A DNA stretch of 64,000 nt from Thozetella sp. PMI_491 (lineage: Eukaryota; Ascomycota; Sordariomycetes; Chaetosphaeriales; Chaetosphaeriaceae), in NCBI GenBank assembly GCA_021432635.1, contig MU270053.1:124001-188000 (forward strand), read 5' to 3'. The translations under genes and the position numbers were made by a program. This document shows, one piece after another, positions 11,744 to 22,265 of the stretch. The notes beneath the pieces were generated by a model. It ran no database searches and was not told the origin of the DNA. It saw only the letters and a list, made by a program, of their open reading frames with translations. Position 1 is the stretch's first letter. Every line of letters begins with the position of its first letter.

Positions 11744-14667
11744 GATTGCGATTTGACAACGATCGCTGAGTTGATCGGAAAGAACGCGTTGATCAAGATG
11801 GAAAGTGATCGTGGGATGTGAAGGGGAGGCAATCGGGTCGTGGCGGGTTGTGGGTGTAGATTTTTTTTTTTTTCAGGGCCCAAGTGCTTTTTTTCTCGGG
11901 CGTGGGACGAATTCTCTAGAACTCTCGAAAAGAACGCGTGGTTCAAATGAGAGTCGGGGGACGAGAGATCGCCGAGTCTTGGAAGTCTAAAGCAAACAAG
12001 TGCACAACCGGGGCAGAGAGAAAAGGAAGAGCTGAAAGACGCCTTCCCCTTTTCCTTGCTTGTATTAGGCTGCAGTGCTCTCTCTCGCGCGGTCGCGGCG
12101 GGAGGTATTAGATGGAGATGTGCCTCCTGCGATCCTCTTGAAGAAGTCGGCTCTTCAAAAGGAAAAAAGGAAAGACAAAATCAAAGGAGAACGGTGCTGC
12201 TGTTCGGAGGGGGGAGATGGATAAAAATCCGTGGTTTGTTGGAGGTGAAATTTTGAATTTCGGGGAAGGGGGAGAAGGAAAGAAGAGTTTGACCTGTGTC
12301 GGATCCACTTGAAATTAAGTTGCCGGACGGCGAGCACCCTGGGAAAATTCGGGGCCTGGCTTGCCTGCCTGGCCCAAGCGCTTCGAAATCTAGGCGATGG
12401 ATTGGCCTGGACACCGACCGCCTGGGGGCCGGCACACGGAAGGACCCTCACTGGATGCCCTGCCAGCGGGCTAGTGGGAAGGAGGCTGACGATCTGCTAG
12501 AGAGGTACTTGGCCACACGCCCTTTTTCGCCCTTTTCGCCCCCCTCCGCCAAGTGAGCTCGCGGTAGACGGATATCTCAGCTGATGGGTCTTCGGGAGCA
12601 CTCACACTCACATGCGCGGAACTACGATCAGATGGGAGGCAAAACACGTCAGGACGCCACACACAACGTTGGTCCTTTGGAATGGTTCTCCCACCCTCCA
12701 AACTTTCCACGGCTTCTTCTAGTAGGTTCTGGTGTATGCTAGGGCTGCTTCTTTTATTTTTTTCACCTCAAATTTCTCTCACCTCATGCTCCGTTGACCC
12801 TAGTCCCCCCCACCACTACGCAGGTTTGGAAGGCAAGGGAGAAGAAAAAAAAAACTAAAACAGGATACCTTAGCTGCATGGACCGTGACCGACCGACTCG
12901 AGTCACCTTTCAAAAGCCTAGTCATCCCTTCCTCCCACCCCCTTCTCCCCCCCTTGCCCCCCCCTTTTCCTCCACGCTGAAGAATCAGCGGACTGTGCGG
13001 TCCGGTCGGCTCACTCGCCAACCCCCGATCCCCAGTGCATCCGGTCACACCACACCAATCAACTGATATGCTGATATGATCGCCCTGGTCTCACCGCCTC
13101 TGCTCCCAAGCACCGATGACGCTCAACTGCCGGCCACTAGTGTTGCTTACCATGGACTGTGATCCCAGTGGAGTTAGTGGGTATGCGCTGGATCCTACTA
13201 GCAGCCCAGCACCATAGGCTGTCCAGGCTGTTCAGACTGTCCGCAGGCCTCTCGGCCTTCGCTGGCTTGGCTGGCGCGGCTGGCCAGGACTGGCCCCGTA
13301 AAAATAAATAGCCCAGCAACCTGGCATGGCAAGCCTGGGTTACGGGTCCATCTCATAACGTTCAGATATTCGCCGCCCGAGGTGGACCCGATCGCCTTCT
13401 CCTTTGCCCAGCCAGCTTTTTAGCCAGCACCAGCCTCATATCGTTAGCAGAGTGGCAGGCGCCCAGACTCTACGGCTTGCCCTATTAGTCCGGCCTGGGT
13501 TGCCCGATACTTTTGGGACCGAGCAGGCCGGAGCTGCAGACGTGGTGCATAATCCGGGCGAGAACACACGTCAACGCCAAATATCGGCGACTCCTCATTC
13601 GTCAGCTATAAATGCAAAGCCCTAGAAAAGGCTCTGGGCACATCCCAACGACCCAACGAGCATCTGCAACCCTCGGAAAAATTGTGCGTGCTCGGGATCC
13701 ATGTTTGGTCTATCCCTAAAGTCCCGAACCCGTGGGGAGTCGCGCCAGGTGGTCGGGCCGGAGCTAGGCGACGCTCTCAACAAAGGGTGCAAGATTCCCA
13801 CCGCAAAAACATCGTAACCCTGCTGGCCACCATGGCAAGGGGCTGGTAGAAGTAAACATAAGCAGCGCCGAGATGCGTTTGCAATTCCCGGCTGTAACAA
13901 AGAGATTGCGCAAGCCAGCAGCACTCGCAACCATCGTCCTAGCCGCTTCTAAATTTGATGTGATTCTAGCGATCAAGATTTGGCCGCCAGCACGGAACTC
14001 GCCCTCCCGAAGACTCCTAGAGGAGCGCGCGAAGCGCCATGAGTGCAACGGAAGCTGCTCCATCAGGTCACTTTGGTCTTGTCGCCCCGTCCGCATGGCC
14101 AGGTGATGTCAGTCAGAGACTGTTTCCAATAACAAGATGCAGTATGATCGACGCCGACACAGGGTGCTGCTGGATAGCCCCTGAAACAAGGCCATGAATG
14201 AGTAGCTCCACCGCTGGGACGACTACGAGGTGGGAGGCACTTCTAAAAATGCACTGTAGTAGCCAGTACACTGCCACGTGCGAGATGGTATATGTCAAAT
14301 GGCCCCTCAAATACGAACTAGACAGGTGCAGTGTGGAATGTAGCCTACGAGGGGCATCTCCCTTGATTGTTCTCGTTGACTTCGGGCCAGGCTCTCTGCT
14401 AGACAAAGGGTTGAGAGCGGCTGTATCAGCCGATAGCCACCAGGGATGTAGTGCATCGATGTTGGAAATAAGGCGACTGGACCTGCGGTTATCCGATCAA
14501 AGTTGCCGTGTCCAGCTGCCATGCTAGCCGTACTGCAGGCCATGGACATAGAAGGAATTGAAGTCCACACGGGTCTCTTTGATTAACGCCAGAGCCTAAC
14601 CATGATCTCGCCCCTTGCCGACGTATAATACACAGCGCTTTCCTAAGCCCAAAGCCCAGGAGCACGC
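11744..14667. other. Gene-poor region upstream of DED1
   Basis: Some 2.9 kb have no supportable gene. The part next to DED1 (11744-12300) has homopolymer T and A runs and is probably its promoter and leader. A pyrimidine-only stretch, mostly C, lies near 12925-12974. GGCTGGC-like motifs cluster around 13200-13290. Open frames at 13622-14096 (minus) look like chance: no family features, no plausible splice partners. No tRNA, 5S gene or transposon end was found by eye. Confidence 0.4.
12925..12974. repeat. C/T-only (polypyrimidine) tract
   Basis: Almost uninterrupted C and T with runs of eight C's (12946-12966 region). Such tracts are common in fungal promoters and can form unusual structures. 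It lies about 1.2 kb upstream of DED1, with no other near gene. No function is assigned. Confidence 0.5.
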
Positions 14668-15450
14668 TCAAGCGGCCTTGACGACCTTGTCGTCGTCAAA
14701 CTCGATGTCCCGGACGCCGTCCTTAGTCACCGCCTTGACAACCATGCCTTTGAAGTCGATCGGTAACCGCCTCTTGAGCTCATCCGTGCACAGATTGAGG
14801 AGCTTGATGCCCTGCCCGAGCGTGATGTCCGGGTGGTGGTGCTTGTCCAGGATCGACAGGCAGTAATATCTACACAACATCGTCAGCGCGAGAGTCATCA
14901 AGGCGACCACAAGGCCGATAGACATACTGCGCGTATCCATGGGCGGCGTAAGGGAGGGGCGCCAGGGCTGCGAGGTAGTCCAGCCAGTACAGCGAGGGCT
15001 TGTGGGTGATAGGGTCCACGCCACCGAGGAGCAGGTTGACATTGTACGGCTTCCGCGACCGTAGACTCGACGCGAGCTCTCCGCGGACAAAGTGCGCCAG
15101 CGCGGAGGGGGAAAGGTCGGCCTCGTTGCGCATCGAGTAGAGCTGGGCGTTCGCTTGGATGTACTCGGCAAACTGGACTGTTGCGGCTCGGTCAGCTTCT
15201 CCCTCTCCTGGAGGGGCCTCAAACCCTTGTCCATACCTGTGTCTCCCGCCTCTCCAGAGAATGCGATCAGAGTGTGCTTATTGAGCTCCCGCGTCTTGTC
15301 ATCGCCGGCCTTGAGGATCGTGGCTCCTCGCATGGCAGCCTTGGAAGCTGCGATCAAGGTGAAGTCCTTGCCGGTGATGCCGAGTAGAACCTCCCTAGAA
15401 AGGCATTAGTGCTGGCATCATCGATCATCAGAATTAGGGCTCCCGTACAT
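14668..15450 (-). CDS. PRE1: 20S proteasome subunit beta-4 (Pre1 type), start codon split by an intron
   Basis: This is a non-catalytic beta ring subunit of the 20S proteasome. It has no propeptide and lacks the N-terminal Thr nucleophile, as expected for beta-4. Four exons: 15450-15449 (the two bases AT), 15394-15237, 15177-14928 and 14869-14668; introns 54, 59 and 58 nt; 203 aa. Matching yeast Pre1 are [58 protein letters not shown] and [20 protein letters not shown]. The conserved Met-Glu-Val start can only be made by joining AT (15450-15449) to the G at 15394: the one ATG closer to the acceptor meets a stop after three codons. The gene diverges from RRP9 over 391 bp. Confidence 0.93.
15395..15448 (-). 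other. First intron of PRE1, interrupting the ATG
   Basis: On the minus strand this 54-nt intron begins GTACGG and ends TTTCTAG, with a branch-like CACTAAT about 10 nt before the acceptor. It splits the start codon after its second base. In unspliced RNA the intron's first G also makes ATG, which reads ten codons and stops. Confidence 0.85.
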
Positions 15451-15841
15451 ATTGGCTTTGTTTCTCGCGGTGTTGTGGTCGGAAGGCGTGCTGGTATGCT
15501 TGCGGTTAGTTGTCGGGGGAGCTTCGTCGGTCTGCTCTCTGGAAGCAGCTCCCGGGAACGCGCAACTGGAGCTTCAGCCTGCCAGAACGCATGGACCCAC
15601 AAGTAGGTAAGCTGTGGGGCTGCCTTGCAGGCGGTGGTGGGAGGCAGAGGAGTGTGTCGGCGCGGGAATACTCCAGCTCCGGCCCTTATCGATTTCTTAT
15701 CGATGCGAGTTGCAAATCGGCGCAGTGCTCCACCGAGACTCTTAGAACTTTTTTTTTTGCGGCCCGCCAAACTTTCGATCCTCTACACACCGGCGAGGCA
15801 CCAGGCAGGCGATCACCGTCCAGTCGGCCGCAACAGCCACC
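15451..15841. promoter_or_regulatory. Divergent promoter region, PRE1 / RRP9
   Basis: The 391 bp separate the split start codon of the proteasome gene (minus) from the RRP9 ATG (plus). A T run lies at 15750-15759. I see no PACE-like (GGTGGCAAA) proteasome element in an exact form. Confidence 0.4.
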
Positions 15842-17852
15842 ATGTCGTCCTTTTTCACCAACCCAGGGGCCCATAAGAAGAGGAAGCGCCTTGCGTCCTC
15901 TGATGCGCCAAAAAAACGGGTTGCTACCTCAGCTTCGACCCCAAAGCCCACCGTCAATGGCGGCCGCCCCACCATGTCTTCGGACAGGAGAGCCAGGGGC
16001 TCGGACAGGAGAACAGAGAGGGACGACGAGTCTATCTCGGGAAGTGACGAGGAATCGGACGAGAACGATTTGGAATTGCCCGACGGGGACGACTCGGGGA
16101 CCGATTCAGACGGTTCAGATCTCGCAGCGGAGACGGCCGCCGAGAAGCGACTGCGGCTCGCCCAGCGATACCTCGATAAGGTGGCCCAGGAAGAAGTCGA
16201 TACCATTGGGTTCGACGCTGCCGACATTGACCGTGACCTCATTGCCGAACGCCTAGAGGAGGACGTGGCCGAATCCAAGGGCAAGGTGTACCGCAAGCTC
16301 GCCTCGAAGCTCGCATTCTCGAAAGCCACACACTCGCACTTTCGTTGGAACACGGACAATGCTACCTCGGTCGCTGTATGCCCGCCGTTTGCCTATACCG
16401 CCGACAAGAAGGGAGAACTGGTCAAATGGAGGATCCAGGACTTGCCCAAGGACCAATGGCCACAGTCAACAAAGAAGAAGCCTAAGAAGCAAGCCCCTCC
16501 CAAGAGAAGACCGGATTGGATATGCTCAACCAGGGCGGATTCGAGAAGAACTAAGGACAAACAATACCAGGGTCACGTCGGACCCATATTGACGGTCAAG
16601 GCCTCTGAGGATGGCAAGTTTGTGGTCACGGGAGGCGCCGACCGCAGGCTAGTCATCTTTGACGCCGAGACGCTGAAGCCGATCCGGATGATGGGACACC
16701 ACCGCGATGCAGTTACCGGCCTGGCATTTCGCCGTGGCACAAACCAGTTATACTCTTGCTCCAAGGATCGGACTGTAAGTTGCCTGCCAGCCAATTGAAA
16801 CGAGATCCCTCGAACCATAGGACTTACACACACAGGTGAAAGTATGGTCTATTGAAGAGCTAGCTTACGTTGAAACCCTCTTTGGACACCAAGACGAGTG
16901 CGTGGACATTGACGCCTTGGCGCAGGAGAGGTGCTTGTCCGTAGGAGGTGTGTGCTCCCCCCCTCGGCAAGAATCAGGCCCGCGTTGCTGACCAGTGCAA
17001 CAGCTCGAGATCGCACCGCCCGTCTCTGGAAGGTTGTCGAAGAGTCTCAGCTGGTGTTTCGTGGCGGATCCTCAGAGAAAAAGACCAAGACGCCTCCCGG
17101 TGTCGATCCCAAATCCCTCGCCCATGAAGGCAGCATGGACAGAGTCGCCATGATTGATAATGAGCTTTTTGTCACGGGCTCCGATTCTGGCTCCCTCTCG
17201 CTCTGGAGCATCCAGAAGAAGAAGTAAGAAACATTGGATGCCTGTTGATACGCTGGCCGGGCTATGGTTGCTAACCAGCTACGTAAACAGGCCTCTCTTC
17301 GTCCTCCCACGGGCACATGGCATTGAGCCCGCATTGAAGCTCTCAGAGACATCGGCTGAACAAAACCCAGATCCAGCTGTGGTACCGCCTCCCCAGCCGA
17401 GATGGATCACAGCGCTGCGTACCGTGCCTTACTCAGACCTTTTCTTCTCAGGGAGCTGGGATGGGTGCGTTCGCGTATGGAGACTTAGCGACGATAAGAA
17501 AAAAATTGAGGCGGTCGGGGTGCTAGGCCCGGGCAATAGTACAGATTCTAAACCCTCTGGCCAGGTCAACGGAGAGGAGACCCACGCTGAAGATGACGAG
17601 GTCAGCGAAGGCCCCAAGCTTATCAAGGGGGTCATCAATGATATTGCTCTGTTTGAGAGGGGGGAACGAGGGAAGGATGGCCTCTCGGTTGTTGTTGCCA
17701 CTGGCAAAGAGATACGGCTCGGACGCTGGAAGGTGGGCAAAGGCGGCAAGTGTGGCGCGACTGTATTTGAGGTACCTCGTGTCGAACAGGCTCGCGCAAA
17801 CGGCGCTTCTCAGTCGTCAGAGGATGAGGATGAAGAAGAGAGCGAGGCCTAG
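15842..17852 (+). CDS. RRP9: U3 snoRNP WD40 protein (Rrp9 / U3-55K)
   Basis: Rrp9 is the U3-specific WD-repeat protein of the small-subunit processome, acting in the nucleolus in 18S rRNA maturation. Four exons, 15842-16774, 16836-16947, 17004-17223 and 17291-17852, give 608 aa with introns of 61, 56 and 67 nt. The N-terminus has a nuclear-localisation-like HKKRKR and an acidic stretch (about 60-90). It is followed by a helical segment (RLAQRYLDKVAQEEVD) and then WD repeats, with typical strand ends such as LYSCSKDRTVKVWS, ARDRTARLW, VTGSDSGSLSLWS and SGSWDGCVRVWR. An acidic tail closes the protein. The blades preceding WIC..RRT match the family order. It diverges from PRE1. Confidence 0.93.
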
Positions 17853-18429
17853 ACTATCCTCTTGAATGAAAATATCGATATGGACATGAACGTTTTGGGT
17901 ACGCACCCGAAGCAGGTTCACGGCTGCCTTCGTTCCCTTAGCCCGACGAGATTGCTTCAAAAGAGGTCTCTTGATGGGTATCCCCATGGCTGCACATTGG
18001 GGAATTCAAGGTAGATTACATGCCCCAACCAGGGGCAGAGCTACACCAAAGGGGTTCTGAGCGATGGAGGCAGTAGAGTGCCTCCTGTCAGTTCGCGGGG
18101 TCCAGAGGCGTTCCGCATTACAGCACGAGTAGAATGATACACCGTCAATAGGTGCATGGCACGAAAGTACCATGTGGCAAAAATAGATAGATATCATCAA
18201 TGCAGGGGTATGTCCGCTATGCATAGTCTCTTGCGCCTAACAGCCCAATGTATGTAGTCCCACTGCAGCACCGGGGGACATGCCAATCCCAGGACTAAAG
18301 GCTCCCTAAACGCCATGGCAACAATGCCATCCTCCACCTCTCAAAAGTATTTGAATTAACTTCTATGTTCATGTGATTAATGCGCCAACCTTCTCACTGC
18401 CACTATATGGGCCGCGATGCAGCCATCAG
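17853..18429. other. Convergent 3' region, RRP9 / ULP2
   Basis: The 577 bp between two stop codons are probably 3' UTRs and terminators. One short minus frame (18006-18224) shows nothing recognisable. Confidence 0.45.
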
Positions 18430-21400
18430 TTAGTCGTCCTCTGTGAGGTCGATGGGCGCCTTGGGGCTGGAGTGTCTCGGAGCTAGAACTGCCGTCGTTT
18501 TCTTGCTGGGTCGGCCTATCGGGCTCTTGTAGGGGTTCCTAGTGGCCGTAGATGGCTGAGACACCTTCGATAGCCCAGCCGGTGGAAAGTTTCGAGAGCC
18601 GGATGACCATGTTGCGTCATTGCCGCCAGTTCGTTGCGTCGAGGTCCTCTTCATTGAAAGTTCGAGCTCGGGCGTTGCTGGGAGCTCAACTAGCTCGTCG
18701 TTGTCGTCCTCCTGCTTGCTCTTGCTATTCCTCTTCGAGCCTCTTCTTGGCGTAGCCGGGGGCTTTGGCTCGCCGGCGTCGTCTAGGACCACAGGGTCGT
18801 CCTCCCCGTCGCCAAGGCGACGAAATCCTCTACGCGATGCTTCCTTGCTGGAGACACTCAGAATGTCGACAATGACCTCCTTTGTCTGCCTAGGAGATCG
18901 GCGGGGAGTCCGAGTAGGAGAGACCTGAGGAAGGCTCATAGGAGAGGAATCTGGTAATTTTTCGAGGAAAACCGGATCCTGAAAGGTCTCTCTGGCCGAA
19001 GAGAGGAGCCGCCGGTTGCCGTTTACTTTCTCGGCCGCTTGTAGAACCTCGACCTTGAGCTGCTCCTCTATCTCTGCTCCTGAGGAAGCGCTGGCTGAGG
19101 ATTGCTTCCTCGAGGCAGAGGTAGGCCCAGGGAGCTGTTTAGAGATCTCCTCTGACGGAGAGGGAGCCGATGGAACCATGGCCAAATCTTGACTCTGCGG
19201 TGCTTTCGTGAGAGTCGCTGGCGATGGTGGTTGTCGGTCCTGTTCCTTCTCTCGCGCACCTCCCGCGATGTCTCGCGTCTGGAAAGTCTCGGAGGATTCG
19301 CCAGACATGCGCTCTCCCACCAGTGCATCGTAGCTTCTCTTTGTCGGACGGCGGTGGTCGAGCTGGATCGCAGACGAGACTTCGTCGCGGTGAGAATGAG
19401 ATCCCATTTCCGCCACGTCTGGGCTGTCTGGCCGAGTCACCGCTTGTGCGCGCCGGCCATCTGGTATAGCCAGATCTGAAGGACTCTTGATCGGAGACCC
19501 GGCCCGTGAGGTGAGCCGAGATGGGGCGGCCGAGGGTACACCTGAAGATGGGGCTGGGGTGTCACATGTCATTTCGCCAGGGCTGTTTGGGAATTCACCG
19601 GTGTTCGGAGTGTGAGGCTTATTCTCCTTCGAGATCCTCGCACGTTTCTCGGCGGCTCGTTTCCTCTTCTCCGCGATTTGGTTTTCCTGGTAGGCTTTCT
19701 GGAGCTGGAGGATCTTGCTCCGTATCGTGGCACGCAGATCTGGCGCATTCAAAGGCCATTCGGCGGGCTTCTTTTCCAGGATGTCATTGATGAACGCGTC
19801 GGGGTTCTTTGCAAACTCCATAATGTACCCGATGAGGTAAACGCCGCAGTCGCAGAAATTGTCTTGCTGGGGAATGTTTGTAGCCGTCATTCCAAATGTT
19901 GTGGGAACATCTGTAATCTCTACCTTGCGTTTGTCTTTGAACTCTGCCACGAGATACTTCTTAAGATGCGTGCAGGCAGCTGAGTGGGCGGAACCGAGCG
20001 AGTCGAGCGTGATGATTCTCGGAACGTCGGGGTCATATCTTCGGCCGGTGCTTCTTCTTTTGACAGACGCACTAGCGCCTAGGTTCTCTTGGGGAGCAAG
20101 AGACTCTCTCGAAAGGTCGATCACAGTTCTTTTGTCTCGAGTTTTGAGGGGCTCGCTAGTTTGTGCCTTATCAGCATCCGCTGGACTGTCTATGGACAGT
20201 GAGCTCATCCCGGCAGTTGTGGCGCCCTCTGGCGAGCTGGACGACCGATGAGGACGAGCATCGACCATCTCTACGTCGATTGTCTGTGCAGAACTCGAGG
20301 CATCTAGTGTCTTGAGCGATGCAGCTTCGCTCAGGAGATTCGATGAGTGCTGATCCTTGTCCTCAGCCAAAGATTGAGGGGCGTCTGGCTCAAGCCGGCC
20401 AGGGTGGCAGATGATGGCCACCCACCAATGATGATGCTCGTTGACCGGGACGATGATATAGTCCTTGGACAGAATGTCAACTTTGGATGTCCAGCTTCTG
20501 ACGCCCTCGTAGTTGATGTTGCTTTTCCCCGGCATTTTGAGTTTCTCGTAGAAGAAGGAGTTGTGAAAGAATACTCGATCCCCCAATGACGTCTTGTACT
20601 TGTCTTGGACATAACTGAGGCAGAAGCTGATGAGGTTGTCGTTGAGAAATTCACCCTCATCCAGTTTTGGGATGTCATCCTTGTCGACCGTTGTTCGCTT
20701 GTACTGGAGCGGCATTTTCCAGTTGTCATCCCACCCCTTGTTTTCTGCTTGCAGACTCCAGCGCGTGTATGCAACGTTTGGAGGAGGGGTGGGTGAGCTC
20801 GGAACGCCGTGCCTCTCCCGAGCTCTAGTCACCATTCTCCGTGTGCTGGGCGGCAGGCTCTTGAGAGCATCAGTCTCTTTTGGGCTATCTCGCAGGTCTT
20901 CGGTCGCTTTGTAGACAATCCTGGAGGTGTCAAATTGAGCATTCGATGTGCTGGTCGCCTCCCGTTTAGCCTTCACCTGGGAGGCGAGGTGGTCCCACAT
21001 CGCGGTCATCTTGTCGGCCCTGGAAGAATTAGTACCCTGTTGGTTTAGATTCCGATCCATAAAGCCCACCTTTCTTCAGTCTCTTTGATCTCCTTTGTCC
21101 TAGGAGCCTTGGCTTGGAGCCAGCTGCGGAGCTTCACGGCTGCTTCCACATCAACACACTCGACCTGGAGGGTAGGACCCACGTTCTGGCTGATGTTGTT
21201 GCTGCGGATGATTCTTAGGAAGCGGCTGGTGGGGGCATAGTGCAAACGGTCGATTCTAGAAGGATCCAACCCCACCCAGTGGTATTCCTGTTCCTTGCCA
21301 TCATTTGCAGACTGGACAACGATACAGGTCTCATTGTCGTTGGGGGCCAGGACACAGTAAAATGTGTTTGCATCTTCCTCTCCCGAAGGGCATATGTGGT

Positions 21401-22265
21401 ACGGCACACAGACCGCCGATTTGATCCGAATCGAGATTGTACTGCTGGTTTTGGGGCGAGTCGTTGGCAGAGCTGGCCGGATGTCGCCGCGGGTCGAGAG
21501 GCTTGATGATATCGGTTTCTGGACAGACTCCGTATTCCTCGTCATGTAAAAGGGATCACTGTGAAGTGGATCAGGGCTGTTGTCAACATCGTGAGCACGG
21601 GCAGTACGGGTAATCGTTCCTGCCGGCTTAGATGGCTTCGTGGTTTGGGGGCGAAACTGGCCGTCAGCCCCATCAAGGATACTGCCCCTTCTACCCTCTC
21701 CTGCGAGCTTGATGTGCTCACGTGCACGTGGCGTGCGCGTGAGCGGCTGGCTTCCGCCTAGGTTAAGTTGATTCGAGGTATTGTCATCTCTCGCAAGCTC
21801 ATCCTGATCCGAATCCACCACCTCCTCCGCGACTTTCAAGGGTGTGGTCTGCACCTTGCCCTTTCTCCGGCCTCTCTTGCGCGTACCCTCGATGTTTTGG
21901 AACTCGGAAAGAGCGCCAAAGTGCAGGTTGGAGGAGCTTCGTGAGGCACCTTCTTGGCTCCCGGCTGGCTCAGTTATCGATTTTCGATCCGATGTAGCGT
22001 CTGAGATGTCGTCGAACTGGGGCTCGAAGCGGGCATTGACGTGCCCGGAAGGGGCCTCTGTCTTCCTCCTCTTGGCGGCATGTGCATCGGTAGCGAGGGA
22101 TGGCCCGGAACGCAGGCTCTTCGGTCGATCAGTATTGGCGGAGAGCTTGTTCAAAGGACTGAAAGCGGATGCACTCCCCGGCTTTTGCTGCTTGGCTTGT
22201 TAGTCGGACCCTAGGGTATACCGCTTAGGCTAGGACGGGCAACGTACAGTCAGAGAAGGAGGCAT
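18430..22265 (-). CDS. ULP2: Ulp2/Smt4-type SUMO protease
   Basis: This C48 cysteine protease removes SUMO, especially chains, from nuclear proteins. Three exons, 22265-22248 (six codons), 22187-21070 and 21019-18430, with introns of 60 and 50 nt, give 1,241 aa. The start in the tiny first exon (MPPSLT) was chosen because the second exon has no in-frame ATG near its beginning and is preceded by a branch and acceptor pair. The catalytic domain is at about 490-840. It shows WKMPLQY, FLNDNLISF, VNEHHHWWVAI (catalytic His about 576), TLDSLGS (Asp about 718), an oxyanion Gln, and DCGVYL (Cys about 770). A long insertion of about 125 residues lies between the His and Asp motifs, as in Ulp2 rather than Ulp1. 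The C-terminal 400 residues are disordered. Two SUMO-interaction-like motifs are seen (VIDLS and, at the very C-terminus, PIDLTEDD). Confidence 0.92.

Noticed and set aside
13622-14096. Two overlapping minus-strand frames of about 100 codons
   Set aside because: No family, no splice partners and no plausible start context.
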